64,000 bases of DNA, taken from Agroathelia rolfsii. Lineage: Eukaryota > Basidiomycota > Agaricomycetes > Amylocorticiales > Amylocorticiaceae. The notes under the pieces were generated by a model. The model was not told the origin of the DNA and searched no databases. It saw only the letters and a list, made by a program, of their open reading frames with translations. Positions 59,893-64,000 of the stretch are shown here, in pieces; within the stretch, counting starts at the first letter, position 1, and the number at the start of each line of letters is the position of its first letter. The position numbers and the translations under genes are program-made. The DNA lies in assembly GCA_018343915.1 (NCBI GenBank), contig JABRWF010000007.1, positions 2,480,001 to 2,544,000 on the forward strand. Reading direction: 5' to 3'.

Positions 59893-61576
59893 GACTTCCT
59901 ACCTCCGCAGCATCTTCGGCTATGGCCGCTACGACTCCAAGTCGTCGTCCAAGTCCAGCAGCAGTCGCCCCTCTATCGAGGAAAAGGGTAGCCTTGCCTC
60001 TCGTTCCCACTCACGTTCGCGCTCTGCCATGCCCGCCCCCAACTATATCTACGGCCAACCCGCACCGCCCAGCGTGACCATGGCACAGTCCCAACCCCCG
60101 ATCCTTACACGTCCGAGCTCCAAGCGGTCAAAGAGCCACTCGAGCCAGACAGCGCGAGCGGCCACTCCGTCGCCGCTGCGATTCGCCACCGACGATCAGG
60201 CGGCGTCGTATAACCAGCGCCATCGTAGCGCTTCCCACGAGCCCATCTATCGCACGGCGAGTTATAATAATGAGGCTGAAAGAGGTATGTTGCTGTTCTC
60301 GTCCGCTTCTGCTCCCTTTCTTTACGTCAATCTGGGGTTCATGAATCATTCCTTACTCATCACCGTTCTGTTCTTTTCTTTACGAACAACAGCAGCCCAC
60401 CACCACCGTCAGGCCAAGGTATCGTTCTCGAGTAGCTCGAGGACCAATTCCCAGACCTCTGTTCACCTTGGATCATCCTACCATTCGCAGCACTCGCACC
60501 ATTCCCACACGGGCTCGCACCATGCACCCTCCTCGCACCGCTCCGCAAGCGGTCCGCCTATGCCAACACTGGCATCCACGGCATCGCGCAGCTCGTTTGA
60601 GTCGAGGCCTCCGCTCGTGAGGTCAAACCACACCTGGAACGGAAGCTACGCCAGTAGCAGCGGTAGTTCCCGTGAGTATACAGTCTCTCAATGAATCCTT
60701 GTCTACTTCTATTTGCCGGGGGGAGGGGTTCTCCTATTTCGTCTCTGCTTCTATTCTTTCTCTTCATTATCAACCCTCGGTTCCCGCGGGTTGATGATGA
60801 TCTTCTTTGATTGCCCTTCATTTTCAAGTACCAAAAAAGAGAACACAGAGCAATACACTAAACTAATTCACTCTTTCTTTTCCTTTATCCGTCCTGTAGA
60901 TGTATCAACCCAGCCCCACCAATACTCCAAGCATCACCGCTCAGCCAATTCTGTCTCTGGCCCCGTTATCGTACACATGCATCCCCTGCTGGCTGCCACG
61001 CGCCTGCACAATGCGCCGATAGATTACGATATTGTATACACACCCTCGTCGAGGACGGTCACGGACCGCTCTGCGCGTGCGCCCGTCCCATCCCACTTGC
61101 TCTCCCAGCCTGCCACGAACCCGGCCACGTCGGCACGGCTCGTGCTCCGCTCGGAGAAGTTCCCCTGGCCGATCGTCGTCGCGGCTGCGAAGAGCACAGG
61201 CAGTGGGAGCAGCTCCGGAGGCGGGAGCAGGTTCTACGTCGGCACGCAGAGCAAGAGCAGCAGTAACAGTAGCAGCAGTGGAGGGTCTAGCGCGAAACCG
61301 GTAACGAACCTCGATGTGCTCTATGCGATCCACACGACGCTCATGATGCGCGTCACGCCTGAGGAGTGGGCGTCGCTTGGACACGGCTCGCGTCAGCAAA
61401 GAAAGGTGACGCGTGCGTATGAGAAGCGGTGCACGAAGATGGGCGGTGGATGGGATCAGGGTGTGAGACGCGTGGATTGGCTCGAGGGCAAGACGAGGCT
61501 GTTGGGCGTCGAGGTCGAGAAGCATGGCCAGAACGCGGGCTCGGGCAAGTTGATCTTTGGGAAACCTTCGTCTTAA
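59891..61576 (+). CDS. Serine-rich protein with C-terminal DUF6699 domain
   Basis: Three exons (59891-60284, 60393-60671, 60900-61576) sum to 1350 nt, 449 residues. The first 250 residues are low-complexity, rich in Ser, His, Arg and Pro (SKSSSKSSSSRP, HSHHSHTGSHH), and probably disordered. The C-terminal half matches the basidiomycete DUF6699 pattern: VHPLLA-like HMHPLLAATRL, IDYDIVYTP, RLVLRSEKFPWPIVV, then after a Ser/Gly linker VTNLDVLYAIHTTLMMRVTPEEW and RRVDWLEGKTRLLGVEV. The function of this domain is unknown. No signal peptide or membrane helix. It is isolated between long non-coding regions, and its leader and trailer are pyrimidine-rich, consistent with a regulated gene with long UTRs. 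Confidence 0.8.
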
Positions 61577-63475
61577 AGAGCGTGCTCAGTGCTTGTGCTT
61601 GGTGATGCGCTCGCTTCTTCTCTCTCTCTCTATCTTGGTATAACGTGTGTATGCATGCGCCGCTGGGTGCGTGCGTGTATACGTTATCATCACCGCTACT
61701 CTACAGTCCCTGCCGCCTAAGCTGCCCTTCCCCATTGCCGGCTGCCGTCCCATCACTCCATTGCTGGTTATTACTAGCTGGTCTGGTCCCTTTGTACCTT
61801 TGCACTTCTTGTGCTCCGCCTCCGCTTTCTTGGCACGCCTCGATCTCCTCTTCTCTCCTCGGATTTGAATTCCTTCTCGCCTTCAGCTTTTCTATTCAGC
61901 TATTTCTATTTGCTGGCGAGCAACATGACTCTTGTTTGACGCACAAGAGCACGCAGACAACACATGCGTTTTTTCTTCTTTTGGTGATATAGTCTGGAAC
62001 AATGAAACTATTACCTCATTATCGTTTTCCTTTTTTTTTTTTTTCTCCCTCTCTGGTTGTTTTGCTTTTCTTGCTATTCTTCAGTTATCGCTTACATAAC
62101 ACATTCTTTCTGTTTCCCTTTTCTTCTCTCGGAACACTCAAACGCACATACCATCGCATTCTCACATTCACGCGCTCACACATAAAACATAGCATAACAG
62201 CATACAAACACAACTCACATCATATACGCAGTACACATAACAACAACAACAACATTTACAGCAAACAAGTATAACCAAAATTATGTTCTTCTTACAGTTT
62301 ACTGCATACTACTTACTATCTCTTGCTGTTGTCTTTTTTTTCCTCTTGCTTTTCCTCTTTCTTTTCTCTTGCGCTTTTCCCTCGCACATGACATGACTTA
62401 CGACTATGACCCCCAGATGATGATAACGATTAAAAAAAAAAAAACATGATGATTACTTGGACAAACGATGACGCTTACGACAATGATGAACGAGGGAAAA
62501 AAAAAAAAAAAAAAAAAATCAAAATGTGAACTGGGTCGGTCTTGTTTCTCTTTATATCTTATGATATGCCATTCTTGTCTCCGACACCCAAATACCACTA
62601 CCATGACCTTATTCCTCCTTCTAGTCTGTAATAATATACAGTTTTCATCTTCTGTTGTTTATATCACCACTCTCGTCTTCCTCTCGTCTTTTCTAGTTTT
62701 TCCGTCTTGCTTCCTAGTGCTTCAAAATGTTCTTTTCTTTTTCCTTTTCTTTGTTTTTTTTTGGTTGGTTGGTCTCGGGACTCTATTGTTCTATTTGTGT
62801 ATGTACTATTTACGGTGTTTCCTTTGTTGTTGTTTTTTCTCTCTGTGTTCACATAGCATGATCAATGATAAATTCAAAAAAAAAAAAAACCTTGGAAATC
62901 GTGTGATTGGTATTTTGGGAAGACAAGTATAAGGTTTCTGAGAAAGGAGGATGATAAAAGGAAAAGAGTTGGGCCTTGTACTATACATGTAATGTCATGA
63001 AGATTACTGCGCCTGGGTGTACCAGCACGTTGGTATGTGAAGGGTATTAGAAGATGTTTGGTCGATTAAACCTGTTCTTTGCGCAACCAGCGGAAGTTGT
63101 ATTGGTTAATAATAACGCAAGTACAACGACTAGCTACTCAAGACAAGGCGTGGCATCAGTGTTACTATCTGATTCCGTAGAACTCCGTCCTGTCCAGCCA
63201 GAAGAGAAGACGGCTTGCAGGACGTCGACAAAGCCATCAATGAACCCTAAGTAGAGCATCTGATAGATGACTGCACGGACGTAATGATACTACCTCGCTC
63301 TTTAGCATGACATGTGATAGTTCAAAAATGTATATATATATATAATGGTTTGTGAGTCCATATATCGTACAATAGTATGTATGATATATTAGCGATAGAT
63401 TGAACCGTATTTCATCAAAGCAACCCGCTCTTCATACAAGACAGCGAAAGCTACTCGGGCGATACACGAGAGAGA
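61577..63475. other. T-rich, low-complexity region downstream of the DUF6699 gene
   Basis: Long T-rich and CT-rich tracts, a CAA run near 62240 and a 23-base poly-A at about 62496-62518. The first part is probably a long 3' UTR. Open frames here (for example 62468-62932) are made of low-complexity sequence and are not believable genes. An AT run sits near 63330-63345. Confidence 0.45.
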
Positions 63476-63996
63476 TCATTTGAAAGAAAAGATAATTAAA
63501 AATATCATCACGAGACCGGTTGGAACGGGGTATTCCGCAAATTCTTTCAGAGAAAGAGGCACATCCAGAGCCTTGCCTATCATATGGCGATGATGCCGAC
63601 GATGATAAGAGCACATTAATGAAATCTTCAAGGCGAGGCAGAATAGATATGATATGTGTGCCATCGTCCGGATCAGCGGGGGGCGTATCGTTCTGAATGC
63701 GCTATCCGAAACGTGCATCGTCCCGTGTCGTCCGACGTCCACGTACAGCAACCAACGGCAACTTGGGAGGAAATAGCGTGGCCGCAATGATGCTTACTTG
63801 TGCATGCTTGTCTGTAATTTTTGATATAGTTTTGATGATGACGCAGAGAAGAACGGTAATGCGATCTGCACGGCTAATAAAATAGAGTTCAGAGTTAATG
63901 ACATGACAATGACACGAGCTACGCTTTGCCTGGCTCCTCGAATTGCGGCCATCATAACATAAGTCTACCAGAGAAAAAGGCAACTTGGTCGCCACC
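63476..63996 (-). other. Possible fragment of a minus-strand membrane-protein gene at the window edge
   Basis: On the minus strand one frame reads MAAIRGARQSVARVIVMSLT and continues hydrophobically (LNSILLAVQIALPFF), ending at a GTAAGC donor-like site near 63808. Another frame ends in a hydrophobic tail (PTGLVMIFLIIFSFK) at about 63476. These could be exons of one gene whose remainder lies past position 64000, but I cannot assign a family. Chance frames are equally possible. Confidence 0.2.
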
Positions 63997-64000
63997 GAAG

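Noticed and set aside
62468..62932. 154-codon open frame in the T-rich trailer.
   Set aside because: Its codons come from poly-A and poly-T tracts (Lys and Phe/Leu runs). A chance frame in low-complexity DNA.

Overview
The window looks like nuclear DNA of an agaricomycete fungus. The genes carry many short (about 50-70 nt) GT-AG introns. They include lineage-typical families: AATase-type acyltransferases, DUF6699 and basidiomycete 7-TM proteins. A Ceratobasidiaceae/Rhizoctonia-like source is my guess from gene style, not something the sequence proves.

Region 1 (0.8-20.4 kb) is an accessory tandem array. An intact acyltransferase gene is followed by five same-strand copies of a prolyl-oligopeptidase-type (S9) serine peptidase. 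Copy 1 has two nonsense codons, copy 2 is heavily deleted, and copies 3, 4 and 5 look intact. Eroded remnants of the acyltransferase lie upstream of copies 4 and 5. The original duplicated unit was therefore acyltransferase + peptidase, and different units lost different members.

Region 2 (20.7-30.0 kb) holds two tandem MFS transporter paralogues with identical intron layout, then two minus-strand 7-TM membrane protein paralogues sharing a 15-nt micro-exon.

Region 3 (30.9-46.8 kb) is a compact housekeeping block bounded by two oppositely oriented, intron-containing tRNA-Glu(CUC) genes. It holds an ABC1/ADCK kinase, a Mid1-like calcium-channel subunit, an alpha/beta hydrolase, an NCS1 permease, a 2-Cys peroxiredoxin, TRM112, RRP45 and a C2H2 zinc-finger protein.

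Region 4 (46.8-64 kb) is gene-poor. It has a dispersed repeat also found at 12.6 kb, a third 7-TM paralogue, and about 11 kb of low-complexity DNA with no recognisable gene. A serine-rich DUF6699 gene follows, and then T-rich sequence to the end.

Acyltransferase, peptidases and transporters together could form a small detoxification or metabolite-modification neighbourhood, but that is inference. Exon boundaries are my manual splice calls and may be off by a few bases.
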